From: an uncultured Collinsella sp.
Lineage (GTDB): Bacteria > Actinomycetota > Coriobacteriia > Coriobacteriales > Coriobacteriaceae
Reading direction: 5' to 3'
Assembly (NCBI GenBank): GCA_902490405.1
Contig: CABUDS010000001.1
Coordinates: 1-64,000 of the forward strand
Length of the DNA stretch: 64,000 nucleotides
Part shown: positions 45,254 through 54,923 of the stretch, in pieces
Layout of the letters: each line of letters starts with the position of its first letter
How positions within the stretch are numbered: the stretch's first letter is position 1
The notes under the pieces: generated by a model
Databases searched by the model: none
What the model saw: only the letters and a program-made list of their open reading frames with translations
What the model was told of the DNA's origin: nothing
Made by a program: the position numbers and the translations under genes

Positions 45254-47049
45254 TCGACGAGGAGAACAAGTCCGCAACTATGACCGAGGCACCGGCCGCC
45301 GCCACAGCTGCGCCGGCCCACGCCGCTCCGGCGGGCTCCGCACCCGTGGAGCCCGAGGACACCGTGTTCTCCCTGCCTCTTTCGCATGTAACGCATGATA
45401 TTTCGGATCTCGCCGATAACGAGGACGAAGAGGATGCCGTAGCGGCGCCCATCGGCGCACATGCTGCGGAACAGCCCACAGCGCCCGAAGCAACCCCGGC
45501 GCCGGCTCACTTTGCAGAGCCCGTCGCCGCGGCAATCAACGAGAGCGCTGCGGTGTTTGCGGCACCCGAGCCCGCCGCGCCGGCGTTTCCCATAGCCCCG
45601 GCATCCGAGGTTGCGTCCGCGTCTACGCCGACGCCCGAGCCTATAGACGTCAGCCCGCAAGACGACGAGTCGACCGCCCGCGTGTCCGAGGAGTCCGACT
45701 CCCCGGACACCGGCGATTCCGAATCAAACGCCGAGACCGACACCGTCTCTCCCGGTGACACAGCCGAAATCGATGTTGCCGCCGTTGAGGCCAAGCTCAA
45801 AGACCCCGGCTCGACCATGAGCTTTGAGCCCCTGACCGAGGAGCGCATCGAGACCGACTCGACCTATGATGCCGGCACCACCACGCAACTCATGTGGGGC
45901 GCCCGCTCCGACGTTGGCTGTGTGCGCCCGCACAATGAGGATTCCTACCTGGTGCAGTCGCCGCTCTTTTGCGTATGCGACGGCATGGGTGGTCACGCCG
46001 CCGGCGAGGTGGCCTCTTCTATCGCTGTCGAGACCATCGCCAAGACAGCTCCTCAGTCTGCCGACGCCGCACGCCTGGCGGCAGCCGTCGAGGCCGCCAA
46101 CGCCGCCGTAATCGAGGCTGCCCTGAACGGCCTAGGCAAGCCCGGCATGGGCTGCACAGCCACTTGCGCCTATATCGAAAACGACACGCTCGCCATCGCC
46201 CACGTGGGTGACTCTCGCGCCTACCTGCTCCACGAGGGCACGCTCATCCGCGTGACCCGCGACCACTCCTACGTGGAGGAGCTCGTGGATGCCGGCGAGA
46301 TTACGGCCGACGAGGCCCGTGTCCACCCCAACCGCTCGGTCATCACCCGCGCGCTGGGCTCGGATCCCGCCATGTATGCCGACCACTTTACCCTGCACAT
46401 CGAGGAAGGCGACCGCCTGATTCTGTGCTCCGACGGTCTTTCGAGCATGATTCCCGATAGCGATATCGAGAACATCGCCACGCAGTCCTCAACCGCGCAA
46501 ATCTGCGTCGACAACCTAGTGGACGCGGCGCTTGCCGCCGGCGGCCACGACAACGTGACCGTAGTAGTCGTTGACCTGGTTGACGATGGCGTTATGCGCG
46601 AGGCGCAACGCGTGCGTCGCCGCAACGTCACCATCGGCGTCGTCTTAGGTCTCGTCTTGGTGCTGGCGGCTGCCATCTGGGCCTACACGGGTGTCACCGG
46701 CTCGTACTACCTGGGTACCTACCAGGGCAATGTCGCCGTCTGGCGCGGCCTGCCCGGCAAGCCGCTCGGACTCAAGCTCCACTGGCTCGAAAGCGAAACC
46801 AGTATCAAGCTGTCCGACCTGCCCGAAGACACGCAAAACCGCCTCAAGGCGGGCATTCCGCAAACGAGTGTCGACGATGCGCAGGACACCATTTCCAAGT
46901 ACCGCCATCAGATTGACGAGGAGCAGACCCGTCAGGTGATTGACGCGCAAACGATTCGCGACAACACCGATCAGAAATCCACCTCCGAGTCAGATTCCGA
47001 GAAAACCGCCGAACAGTCAGCCGAGGCCGAAGCCTCCGATAAGAATTAG
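45250..47049 (+). CDS. pstP: PP2C-type protein phosphatase with long N-terminal extension
   Basis: This is a 599-residue phosphatase. Residues 1-210 are an Ala/Pro/Glu/Asp-rich, low-complexity region with many Thr and Ser. The catalytic PP2C domain begins near 215 (SDVGCVRPHNEDSY), with CDGMGGHAAGEVAS and HVGDSRAYLL motifs and the GGHDNVT end. A membrane segment follows at about 456-477, then a short outer domain. Most PstP proteins begin at the catalytic domain, so the extension is unusual. It should remove phosphate from the operon kinases and FHA proteins. Confidence 0.9.
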   Translation: MIDEENKSATMTEAPAAATAAPAHAAPAGSAPVEPEDTVFSLPLSHVTHDISDLADNEDEEDAVAAPIGAHAAEQPTAPEATPAPAHFAEPVAAAINESAAVFAAPEPAAPAFPIAPASEVASASTPTPEPIDVSPQDDESTARVSEESDSPDTGDSESNAETDTVSPGDTAEIDVAAVEAKLKDPGSTMSFEPLTEERIETDSTYDAGTTTQLMWGARSDVGCVRPHNEDSYLVQSPLFCVCDGMGGHAAGEVASSIAVETIAKTAPQSADAARLAAAVEAANAAVIEAALNGLGKPGMGCTATCAYIENDTLAIAHVGDSRAYLLHEGTLIRVTRDHSYVEELVDAGEITADEARVHPNRSVITRALGSDPAMYADHFTLHIEEGDRLILCSDGLSSMIPDSDIENIATQSSTAQICVDNLVDAALAAGGHDNVTVVVVDLVDDGVMREAQRVRRRNVTIGVVLGLVLVLAAAIWAYTGVTGSYYLGTYQGNVAVWRGLPGKPLGLKLHWLESETSIKLSDLPEDTQNRLKAGIPQTSVDDAQDTISKYRHQIDEEQTRQVIDAQTIRDNTDQKSTSESDSEKTAEQSAEAEASDKN

Positions 47050-47065
47050 AAAGGGAGTGCCGCTT

Positions 47066-49936
47066 ATGAGTCGCCGCAACACCGAACTGCTCTTGCTCAT
47101 CGCCTCGGCGTTCCCCGTCATCCTGCTCTATGCGATGTACGTGCTCACCGCGGGTGCCACGATTTCCTTTGAGACGCTCGCCGTGCCGATCGGCCTGTTC
47201 GCCGCATTCGCCGCGGCGCATATCGCCGTGCGCATCCTGGCGCCCGGCGCCGACCCCGCCATCCTGCCCATCGTCTTTGTGCTCTCGGGCATCGGCATCA
47301 CATTCGTGACGCGCCTGGCCCCCGACCTCGCCATCTCGCAGCTCATCATCCTGTTTGTCTCGGTGGCGCTCATGGTGGGAACGCTCGCACTGGTCAAGAA
47401 CCTCGACGTGGTCATGCGCTACAAGTACACCTTTGGCATTATCGGCATCATCCTGTTGATGCTGCCGATCTTTATCGGCACCACGATCTCGGGCTCCAAG
47501 CTGTGGATTCGCATCGCGGGCTTCACCATCCAGCCCGGCGAGTTCGCCAAGGTCTTCATCGTCCTGTTCCTGGCAGGCTATCTGGCCGAGAACCGCGAGC
47601 TGCTCTCCATCTCCAACCGCAAGATCCTGGGCCTCAAGATTCCGCGCTTCCGCCTGCTGTTGCCGCTGTTTGCCGTGTGGGGCGTGTGCCTGCTCATCGT
47701 CGTCTTCGAACGCGACCTGGGCTCGGCCGTCCTGTTCTACACCATCTTTTTGCTGATGCTCTATGTTGCCACGGGACGCCTTTCGTACGTCATCATCGGC
47801 CTTGCACTGCTAGCCGTTGGAGCCGTGGGCGCCTACAAGTTCCTGTCGCACGTGCAGGTGCGTTTCCAAGTCTGGGCCGATCCGTTTAAGGACGCCCAGG
47901 GCCAGGGCTACCAGATCGTACAGTCACTTTACTCGCTGGCCGACGGCGGTCTGGCCGGCGTCGGCATTGGCAACGGCATGGCAAACAACATCCCCGTCGT
48001 CGAGTCCGACTTTATCTTCTCGGCCATCGGCGAGGAAATGGGCCTTTTGGGCGGCGGCGCCGTGCTCATCCTGTTTATGCTTTTTGCCGTGCGTGGCCTC
48101 ACCACGGCTGCCCGCGCTAAATCCGACCTCGCCGCCTTTAGCGCCACGGGCCTTACGGCCGCCATCAGCTTCCAGGCATTCTTAATCGTTGGCGGCGTAA
48201 CCCGCCTGATCCCGCTGACCGGCGTCACCCTGCCCTTTATGAGCCAGGGCGGCTCCTCGCTGCTGGCGAGCTTTATTATCGTCGCGCTGCTGCTGCGCGC
48301 CGGCGACGAGGCAACCGGACGCGAAGCCGAGCTCACCGGCACCGGCACCATGGCCACCATCACCGATGACCAGGTCGCATCCGCCGCTGCCCCGACCGGC
48401 ACGCGTTTTGCCAACGCACCTTCCTACAGCCACGGTAACCGCTCCGCGGGTTCTCGCATGCGTCGTCGCCTGCTCGACACGCCCGAGTCCGGCGTGCTCG
48501 GCCGCGTGGCACTTGCCAACCGTCTGACTCGTGCCGTGCTTGCCTTCACGGCGCTGTTCGCCATCCTTATCGGCAACCTCACCTATGTCCAGGTCATCAA
48601 GGCGAAGGACTACCAGGACATGCCGACCAACAACCACACCATCGCCCGCTCCAAGTACATCCAGCGTGGCTCCATCATCACGTCCGACGGCGTGACGCTG
48701 GCCGAGTCGCTGCAGCAGGAGGACGGCACCTACGCCCGCTCCTACCCCAACGGCAATATGGCCGCGCACGTGGTGGGCTACGTGAGCCAGCAGTATGGCA
48801 CCGCTGGCATCGAGAGCGTCATGAACGACACGCTCACCGGCTCCAAGGATTACTCCAGCTGGAACAACGCCATCGCGTCGCTCGCGGGGCAGACCCAGCC
48901 GGGCAATACCGCCAAGCTCACCATCGACTCGCGCATCCAGACGGCTGCCGAGCAGGCGCTCAAGGGCTTTAAGGGCGCTGTGGTGGTCATGGATCCGCGC
49001 ACCGGTGCGGTCCTTGCGTGCGCGAGCTCGCCCACCTACGACAACACCAACATCGATGCGCTGCTCCAGTCGGGCGGCGGCGAGGACGGCTCCATGTACA
49101 ACCGTGCCATGGACGCACTGTACACCCCGGGCTCGACCTTTAAGGTCGTCACGCTCTCCGCGGCACTCGAAACCGGCACCGCCAGCCTTACCAGCACGTA
49201 CCAGGCGCCCGGCTCCATGGACATCGGCAACGCGCCGGTCACCAACTATGCCAACGAAAGCTACGGCACCATCAGCCTGCAGCAGGCCTTCGCCGTGTCG
49301 TCCAACGTCGTCTTTGGCCAGGTGGCCAACGAGATTGGCGCCAGCTCGCTCGTCCAGTTTGCCAACGCCTTTGGCTACGGCCAAAAGCTCGGCCAAGATC
49401 TGACCTCCGCCGCCTCCATCATGGCCGACCCGTCGCTTATGACCGAGTGGGAGACCGCTTGGGCCGGCGCCGGCCAGCCCGTCGGCATGGACCACACGCC
49501 TGGCCCGCAGACCACCGTTATGCAGAGTTGCGTGATCGCCGCCGCTATCGCCAACAGCGGCGTGGTCATGGACCCGTTCTTTGTGTCCCAGATACTCGCC
49601 CCGGACGGAACCGTGGTTAAGACCACGCAGTCCCGCTCTCTGGGCCAGGCTGTCAGCTCTGCCACGGCCGACCAGGTCAAGCAGGCCATGCTCGCCGTCG
49701 TCCAGTCCGGTACCGGCACCGATGCCCAGATTCCGGGCGTCAAGGTTGCCGGCAAGACCGGTTCGCCCGAGACCGGCGGCACCAACGTCAACTCTACGTT
49801 TGTTGGCTTTGCACCTTACGATTCACCCACGGTTGCCATCTCGGTGGCCCTGGAGGATTACGACAAACACGACGTCAAGGCGGCTAAGATTGCCGGTATC
49901 GTCCTGACCGCGGCGCTCGCCGCACAGGGAGCGTGA
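47066..49936 (+). CDS. FtsW/RodA-PBP2 fusion: glycosyltransferase plus transpeptidase
   Basis: This 956-residue chain fuses two proteins that are normally separate. Residues 1-430 are a SEDS polymerase with about ten membrane segments, including WADPFKDAQGQGYQIVQSL and PVVESDFIFSAIGEEMG motifs. After a short linker comes a PBP with a membrane anchor near 490-510 and a transpeptidase domain. Active Ser 690 is in TPGSTFK, SSN follows near 750, and KTG lies near 897. I chose ATG 47066 with AAAGGGAG upstream; the open frame continues upstream over the PP2C end. In related clusters rodA and pbpA are neighbours, so fusion fits the context. Confidence 0.92.
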   Translation: MSRRNTELLLLIASAFPVILLYAMYVLTAGATISFETLAVPIGLFAAFAAAHIAVRILAPGADPAILPIVFVLSGIGITFVTRLAPDLAISQLIILFVSVALMVGTLALVKNLDVVMRYKYTFGIIGIILLMLPIFIGTTISGSKLWIRIAGFTIQPGEFAKVFIVLFLAGYLAENRELLSISNRKILGLKIPRFRLLLPLFAVWGVCLLIVVFERDLGSAVLFYTIFLLMLYVATGRLSYVIIGLALLAVGAVGAYKFLSHVQVRFQVWADPFKDAQGQGYQIVQSLYSLADGGLAGVGIGNGMANNIPVVESDFIFSAIGEEMGLLGGGAVLILFMLFAVRGLTTAARAKSDLAAFSATGLTAAISFQAFLIVGGVTRLIPLTGVTLPFMSQGGSSLLASFIIVALLLRAGDEATGREAELTGTGTMATITDDQVASAAAPTGTRFANAPSYSHGNRSAGSRMRRRLLDTPESGVLGRVALANRLTRAVLAFTALFAILIGNLTYVQVIKAKDYQDMPTNNHTIARSKYIQRGSIITSDGVTLAESLQQEDGTYARSYPNGNMAAHVVGYVSQQYGTAGIESVMNDTLTGSKDYSSWNNAIASLAGQTQPGNTAKLTIDSRIQTAAEQALKGFKGAVVVMDPRTGAVLACASSPTYDNTNIDALLQSGGGEDGSMYNRAMDALYTPGSTFKVVTLSAALETGTASLTSTYQAPGSMDIGNAPVTNYANESYGTISLQQAFAVSSNVVFGQVANEIGASSLVQFANAFGYGQKLGQDLTSAASIMADPSLMTEWETAWAGAGQPVGMDHTPGPQTTVMQSCVIAAAIANSGVVMDPFFVSQILAPDGTVVKTTQSRSLGQAVSSATADQVKQAMLAVVQSGTGTDAQIPGVKVAGKTGSPETGGTNVNSTFVGFAPYDSPTVAISVALEDYDKHDVKAAKIAGIVLTAALAAQGA

Positions 49937-50068
49937 TGCCCGTGATCAAAGCGGATACTTGGGATGCGCCACGGCCGATGAGCTAGCGGCTACGCGCCAC
50001 GCGGCCCCAGCGGCCACACATTTGGTACTACACACATCGTTGAGCGAATAGTTATGTTAGGAGCAGGA

Positions 50069-52078
50069 ATGGAACAGAGGGTCCTCGGGGGAAGATACCT
50101 CCTCAAGGATAAGGTGGGAACGGGCGGCATGGCGACCGTCTACCGCGCACAGGATCAGGTCCTCGACCGCACGGTTGCCGTCAAGATCATGCTGCCGCAG
50201 TATGCCGGCGACGCCACCTTCGCCGCCCGCTTTAAGCAGGAAGCCCAGGCAGCTGCCGGCCTGTCCTCCCCCTATATCGTGGGCGTCTACGACTGGGGCA
50301 AGGACGGCGACACCTATTACATCGTCATGGAGTACCTGCGCGGTACCGACCTTAAGAGCGGCATCAAGAGCCACGGCGCCCTCGATCCCAAGAAGGTCGC
50401 GCAAATCGGCTCGCAGATCAGCTCCGCGCTTTCGGTCGCACACAAGCACGAGATCATCCACCGCGACATTAAGCCGCAAAACATCATGGTGCTGCCCGAC
50501 GGCAACATCAAGGTAATGGATTTTGGCATCGCACGCGCCAAGAACAGTCATCTCACGCAGGATAACAACGTGCTGGGCACCGCCCACTATGTAAGCCCCG
50601 AGCAGACCCGCGGCCAGGACCTCGGCCCCACCTCGGATATCTACTCGCTGGGTGTCGTCATGTACGAGTGCGCCACCGGCCGCGTACCCTTTGACGGCGA
50701 CGACGCCATCTCGGTCGCGCTCAAGCAGGTCAACGAGCTCCCCATCCCGCCGAGCCAGATCAACTCCGGCGTCGATGCCGACCTGGAGCGCATCATCCTC
50801 AAGTGCATGGAGAAGGACCCGGCAAACCGCTTCCAGACCGCCGACGAGCTGCGTCAGGTGCTCAACAGCTATCTGTCCGGCCGTGCTGTCAACGTCTCGG
50901 AGCCCACGCGCGTCATCGGTGCCGCCGGCGACCTGGGCGCCACCAAGACCCGCGAGCTTTCCGACTCAACGCGCGCTATGGTTCGTCCCGTCTCGGGCGT
51001 GAGCGGTCAGAATACCGCCCGCAGCGCTGTCTCGGGCTCCACAGGCTCCTACGAGGCCGAGAAGCCTAAGTCCAACAAGAACAAGATCATCGCCGCCGTG
51101 ATTGCCGCCGTCGCCGTGATTGGCATTGTAGTGGCCTTTGCCACGGGCATGTTCAGTGGCGAACAGGTCACGGTGCCCGACGTGCTGGGCAAGGACCAGG
51201 AAACCGCTATTGAGCTGATCAAGAAAGCCGGCCTTGAGGTTGGCTCCGTCGACCAGAGCTACAACGACGATGTCGACGAGGGAAAGGTCGCCGAGCAGAC
51301 CCCCAACGGCAACACCAAGAAGGCCAAGGGCACGAGGGTGAACCTGGTAATCTCCAAGGGCCCTAAGCCCTCCGAGAAGGTTGAGGTTCCGCAGCTCATC
51401 GGCCTGACCAAGGACCAAGCCGAGGCCGCACTGGCAAGCGTGGGCCTGAAGGGCAGCGCTTCGGAAGAAGCCAACGAGGCCGAAGAGGGTCAGGTCTTTG
51501 AACAGAGCACTGCTGCCGGCAAGGAGGTCGAGAAGGGCACGACCATCTCGTACAAGGTCTCCAGCGGCCCGGACACCACCTCGGTGCCCGATCTGACCGA
51601 CATGACCGAGGCCCAGGCGCGCAACGCTCTCGACATGGCTGGCTTTGGCGTCGACGTGAGCTATCAGGAAAACGACTCAGTTACCGAGGGTACCGTAATT
51701 AGCTGGAACCCCAGCGGCAAGCAGAAGCCCGGTGCCACGATCACCGTCGTCATCGCCAAGAAGTCCGGCAAGGCCAGCGTCCCGGGCAACCTGTACGGCA
51801 AGAGCATCTCCGCCGCCGTCACCGCGCTCAACAACGCCGGTTTCTACAACATCAGCTTCTGTGACCAGAATGGCAACCCTGTGAACGGCAACGAGAACGC
51901 CACCGTTACGGGCGTCTCCCCCACCGGTAAGCAATCCACCGACAGCACGATTACGCTGACGGTCGCACTTTCTAGCTCGGGTTCGGGCTCAGGTTCGGGC
52001 TCAGGTTCGGGTTCGGGCTCAGGCTCGGGCACAGGCTCGGGCTCGGGTACGGGTAACGATTCCGGTACGGCCAACTAG
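50069..52078 (+). CDS. pknB: PknB-like serine/threonine kinase with four PASTA repeats
   Basis: This is a 669-residue membrane kinase. The N-terminal kinase domain is at about 8-270, with AVKIM near 39, HRDIKPQN near 132-139 and DFGIA near 154. A single membrane segment lies near 343-363. Four PASTA repeats follow at about 366-433, 438-505, 508-575 and 577-643. A Ser/Gly repeat tail (nucleotides 51973-52060) ends the protein. PASTA repeats bind muropeptides, so it senses cell-wall state. I chose ATG 50069 with AGGAG upstream; ATG 50054 lacks one. It closes the operon, 132 bases past the FtsW-PBP fusion. Confidence 0.95.
   Translation: MEQRVLGGRYLLKDKVGTGGMATVYRAQDQVLDRTVAVKIMLPQYAGDATFAARFKQEAQAAAGLSSPYIVGVYDWGKDGDTYYIVMEYLRGTDLKSGIKSHGALDPKKVAQIGSQISSALSVAHKHEIIHRDIKPQNIMVLPDGNIKVMDFGIARAKNSHLTQDNNVLGTAHYVSPEQTRGQDLGPTSDIYSLGVVMYECATGRVPFDGDDAISVALKQVNELPIPPSQINSGVDADLERIILKCMEKDPANRFQTADELRQVLNSYLSGRAVNVSEPTRVIGAAGDLGATKTRELSDSTRAMVRPVSGVSGQNTARSAVSGSTGSYEAEKPKSNKNKIIAAVIAAVAVIGIVVAFATGMFSGEQVTVPDVLGKDQETAIELIKKAGLEVGSVDQSYNDDVDEGKVAEQTPNGNTKKAKGTRVNLVISKGPKPSEKVEVPQLIGLTKDQAEAALASVGLKGSASEEANEAEEGQVFEQSTAAGKEVEKGTTISYKVSSGPDTTSVPDLTDMTEAQARNALDMAGFGVDVSYQENDSVTEGTVISWNPSGKQKPGATITVVIAKKSGKASVPGNLYGKSISAAVTALNNAGFYNISFCDQNGNPVNGNENATVTGVSPTGKQSTDSTITLTVALSSSGSGSGSGSGSGSGSGSGTGSGSGTGNDSGTAN
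51973..52060 (+). repeat. Ser-Gly hexanucleotide repeat in the pknB tail
   Basis: Repeats of GGTTCGGGCTCA-type units encode alternating Ser and Gly before the pknB stop. Such tracts vary in length by slippage. The tail probably lies outside the cell, near the peptidoglycan. Confidence 0.85.
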
Positions 52079-52132
52079 TCGCCACCCCACCGCTCATTCC
52101 AGCTCTCACCGCAAACACATTCGCTCACAGGC

Positions 52133-52166
52133 GCCCGCTTGCTCCCCCAGCAAGCGGGCGTTTTGC
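52133..52166 (+). terminator. Rho-independent terminator of the kinase/FtsW-PBP operon
   Basis: CGCCCGCTTGCT (52133-52144) and AGCAAGCGGGCG (52150-52161) pair perfectly over 12 bp with a CCCCC loop, followed by TTTTGC. It lies 55 bases past pknB. Confidence 0.92.
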
Positions 52167-52223
52167 ATATAGGTAGACGTCGGAGGCCTGTCTTAGCGCC
52201 AGTGCATTGCCGGCGCTTATTCG

Positions 52224-54923
52224 TCAGCTATCGCCGCCGGATCGGGGGGGGGGAGCGACAAGCTTCTCCATCGTCTTCTCGAGTAGGCTGATGTCGATGG
52301 GCTTGGAGGTGTGCGCGGTCATGCCCGCCTCCAGGCTGCTGCGCACATCCTCGGAAAACGCGTTCGCCGTCATGGCGATGATGGGAATGACGGCACCGAG
52401 CGGGTTAGCACCCATGCGAATGGCACGCGTCGCCTCCAAGCCATTCATCCTCGGCATCTGGATGTCCATGAGGATGGCGTCGAACTCGCCGGGCTTGACG
52501 CTGGCAAAGCGCTCGACAATCGCTGCACCATCGGGGCAGACCTCACAGCTCGCACCGCTCATCTCGAGCAACGCGCTGAGAATCTCTGCGTTGAGCTGGT
52601 TGTCCTCCGCGCACAAGAAGCGCATGCCGTTAAGCACAGAGGTATCGGATGTCGGCGTCGCCGTGCTGCCATAGACGCGGCGCACGACGCCCTCGAGCTC
52701 CGCCAAGAAGAACGGACGCGAGACGAAGCCATCGGCTCCGGCAGCCACGACGCGCTGGGTGACCTGCCCACGCAGAGCATAGTCGATGCAGAAGACGAGC
52801 GGCCCGTCCTCCCCTGCCGCCTCTCGCAGCGCCGCGATGCTCGCCCCGAGCGCAGGGTCGTCAACACAACCTGCAAGCAGGATGACGTCTGCCATGTGCG
52901 CAGCTGCGCCCGCACATGCGTCCTCAACGCTCTTTGCAACATCGAGGACGATGCCGGCCTCCTCGCAGCGCATGCTGACATTGCGCTGGAGACGCTGCTC
53001 GCCGCACACAAGCAGCATCCGCCCCACGCCGATGTCGTAGCTCGCGTCCTTGTCGATGGCCAAGTCGAGGACGACCGTAAACTTCGAACCCTTACCCGGT
53101 GTGCTCTCGACCTCGATGCTGCCGCCCATGAGCTCGACAATGTTCTTGGCGATGGCCATGCCCAGGCCCGTACCCTGGACTTTGTTCGTACCCGAGGACT
53201 CCGCGCGGGAGAACGGGTCAAAGATGTACTTGAGGAACTCCTCATCCATGCCGATGCCCGTGTCGGTCACCTCGAAAAGCAAGCGCGCATAGTCGGCATC
53301 GCCGCTGTTAAGCTCCGTGATGCTGAGCTCGACCTGACCGCCGTCCGGCGTGTACTTGACCGCGTTGGAAAGTAGGTTAAGGATGGTCTGCCGCAGCCTG
53401 ACACCATCGGCAACAAGATACTCGTGGCGCAGGTCGTTGACGAAGATATGGAACCCGTGATGGCGTCCCAAGGCTTGGGCACGGATAATGTTGTCAACTT
53501 GGTTGATCTGCTCCGCCAAGCTCACCGGCACGAGTTGCAATTCGACCTTGTCGGACTCGATCTTGCTCATGTCGAGGATGTCGTTGATAAGGCTGAGCAT
53601 GTGATTGCTCGAGAGCTTGATTTTCTGGATGTAGTCCGCAAGCTGCTCCGGGCTGGTCGTCCCGTGCTCTATGAGATTTGTAATGCCGACGATGGCATTC
53701 ATAGGCGTGCGGATATCGTGAGACATGTTGGCGAGAAAATCGCTCTTGGCGTGGTTGGAGGCCTCTGCCTGGGAGCGCGCCACCTGGGCATCGCGCACCG
53801 CAAACTCAAGCTCCTCGTTCTTGGTGTCGAGCTCGGCGTTGACGCGCTTGAGACCCTCTGCGTTCTTATGCTCGATCTCGAGCACCTGGCGCTGCTTGGC
53901 ACGCAAGACAATGTAAATCGCCACAGCGCATGCTGTCACGAGCGCAAACGCAAAGCCCATGACGAGCTTAACCGTCGTGTTGACGAGCTCAACGGTATTT
54001 GTCGCGACATAGCGAGCCGGCACCAGGAAGACGAGCGTCCAATCGGCGCTGTCCATGCGACTCAAGGCGTAGTAGTACTCCTCGTCGTCAAGAACGGCGT
54101 TCGAATAAGCGACGCCTTTTGCCTCAAGCTCTGCGGCAGCCTTGTCAAAGGAGCTGCCGTGCAGGTACCGCATCTGCTTCAAGACGCTGAAGGCGTTGTG
54201 TCCCCTGATCGGGCTGTTGTTGCTGCTGAAGAGTTTGGAGCCGTCGTTGTCGACAACGATGACGTTGTTCGCCCCGTCATATGCCTCGCATGAGAAATAG
54301 GGCTCGAGCTCCTCCATATTGCACAGAAGGCCGGCGTAAACGATCTTGGTATCTTGGCCGTCGCCAAGCGACAGACGAACAGACTGCTCAAGGCGCTCGA
54401 GAAACACCATCAAGGTCTTGTTGGTCGTCATCGTAGTGGTCACGTAGTTGATGCGCTCGGGATTGCCAAGCAGATGATCCATCTCCCGCATGGACCCCTT
54501 GGGGCCCGTCTGGGTATAGTAGCGCCCCTTGTCGTCAACCATGATGATATCGGTGCCCTCGTCCCCAAGATTAGCCAAACGGTGCTGCCTCTCCATGAGG
54601 GACACGAGTGCTTCCACATCCTGCGGGCTCTCATCGCACAGATTGTTGACCTGCGTGTCAACGGCGTGCCATTTGCTGTCGATGATATCGTCGAGGCCGT
54701 CAAAGAGCTCCGTGGTCACCTCGCCCATCTGGCTGAGACGCTCCTCGTAGAGCACGCGATCGTTGTAGCGACCGTACATATTCAAGAACAGCAAGGCGCC
54801 CGCGATGACGATGGCGAGAAACACCATGAACACCGTTTTGGCTTGCTTTGCGGAGAAGTCCGCATCCGCGCGCTTGAGCACGAGCGAACGCAGACCTCTT
54901 TGTTTATCGTTATGATTCGGCAC
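52224..54923 (-). CDS. Hybrid sensor histidine kinase with two receiver domains
   Basis: This is an 899-residue protein. Membrane segments at about 25-43 and 310-332 enclose an outer sensor domain. A coiled-coil segment leads to the HisKA box SDFLANMSHDIRTPMNAIVG, then a HATPase with DTGIGMDEEFL and GTGLGMAI. A first receiver-like domain lacks the acceptor Asp (DVILLAGCVDD), and the last receiver is intact (DAILMDIQMPRMNG). I chose GTG 54923, whose G is shared with the upstream stop; TTG 54935 is an alternative. A run of ten C near the 3' end (52244-52253) affects only the last 10 codons. Its partner is the solute-binding protein upstream. Confidence 0.86.
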   Translation of the reverse strand: MPNHNDKQRGLRSLVLKRADADFSAKQAKTVFMVFLAIVIAGALLFLNMYGRYNDRVLYEERLSQMGEVTTELFDGLDDIIDSKWHAVDTQVNNLCDESPQDVEALVSLMERQHRLANLGDEGTDIIMVDDKGRYYTQTGPKGSMREMDHLLGNPERINYVTTTMTTNKTLMVFLERLEQSVRLSLGDGQDTKIVYAGLLCNMEELEPYFSCEAYDGANNVIVVDNDGSKLFSSNNSPIRGHNAFSVLKQMRYLHGSSFDKAAAELEAKGVAYSNAVLDDEEYYYALSRMDSADWTLVFLVPARYVATNTVELVNTTVKLVMGFAFALVTACAVAIYIVLRAKQRQVLEIEHKNAEGLKRVNAELDTKNEELEFAVRDAQVARSQAEASNHAKSDFLANMSHDIRTPMNAIVGITNLIEHGTTSPEQLADYIQKIKLSSNHMLSLINDILDMSKIESDKVELQLVPVSLAEQINQVDNIIRAQALGRHHGFHIFVNDLRHEYLVADGVRLRQTILNLLSNAVKYTPDGGQVELSITELNSGDADYARLLFEVTDTGIGMDEEFLKYIFDPFSRAESSGTNKVQGTGLGMAIAKNIVELMGGSIEVESTPGKGSKFTVVLDLAIDKDASYDIGVGRMLLVCGEQRLQRNVSMRCEEAGIVLDVAKSVEDACAGAAAHMADVILLAGCVDDPALGASIAALREAAGEDGPLVFCIDYALRGQVTQRVVAAGADGFVSRPFFLAELEGVVRRVYGSTATPTSDTSVLNGMRFLCAEDNQLNAEILSALLEMSGASCEVCPDGAAIVERFASVKPGEFDAILMDIQMPRMNGLEATRAIRMGANPLGAVIPIIAMTANAFSEDVRSSLEAGMTAHTSKPIDISLLEKTMEKLVAPPPRSGGDS

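Noticed and set aside
46940..47065. Upstream extension of the FtsW-PBP frame into the PP2C gene
   Set aside because: It lacks a ribosome site and overlaps the phosphatase end; ATG 47066 has a strong one.
49960..49975. GGGATGCGCC before pknB as a fourth array
   Set aside because: A single partial motif with no partner at 30 or 32 bp, so chance is likely.
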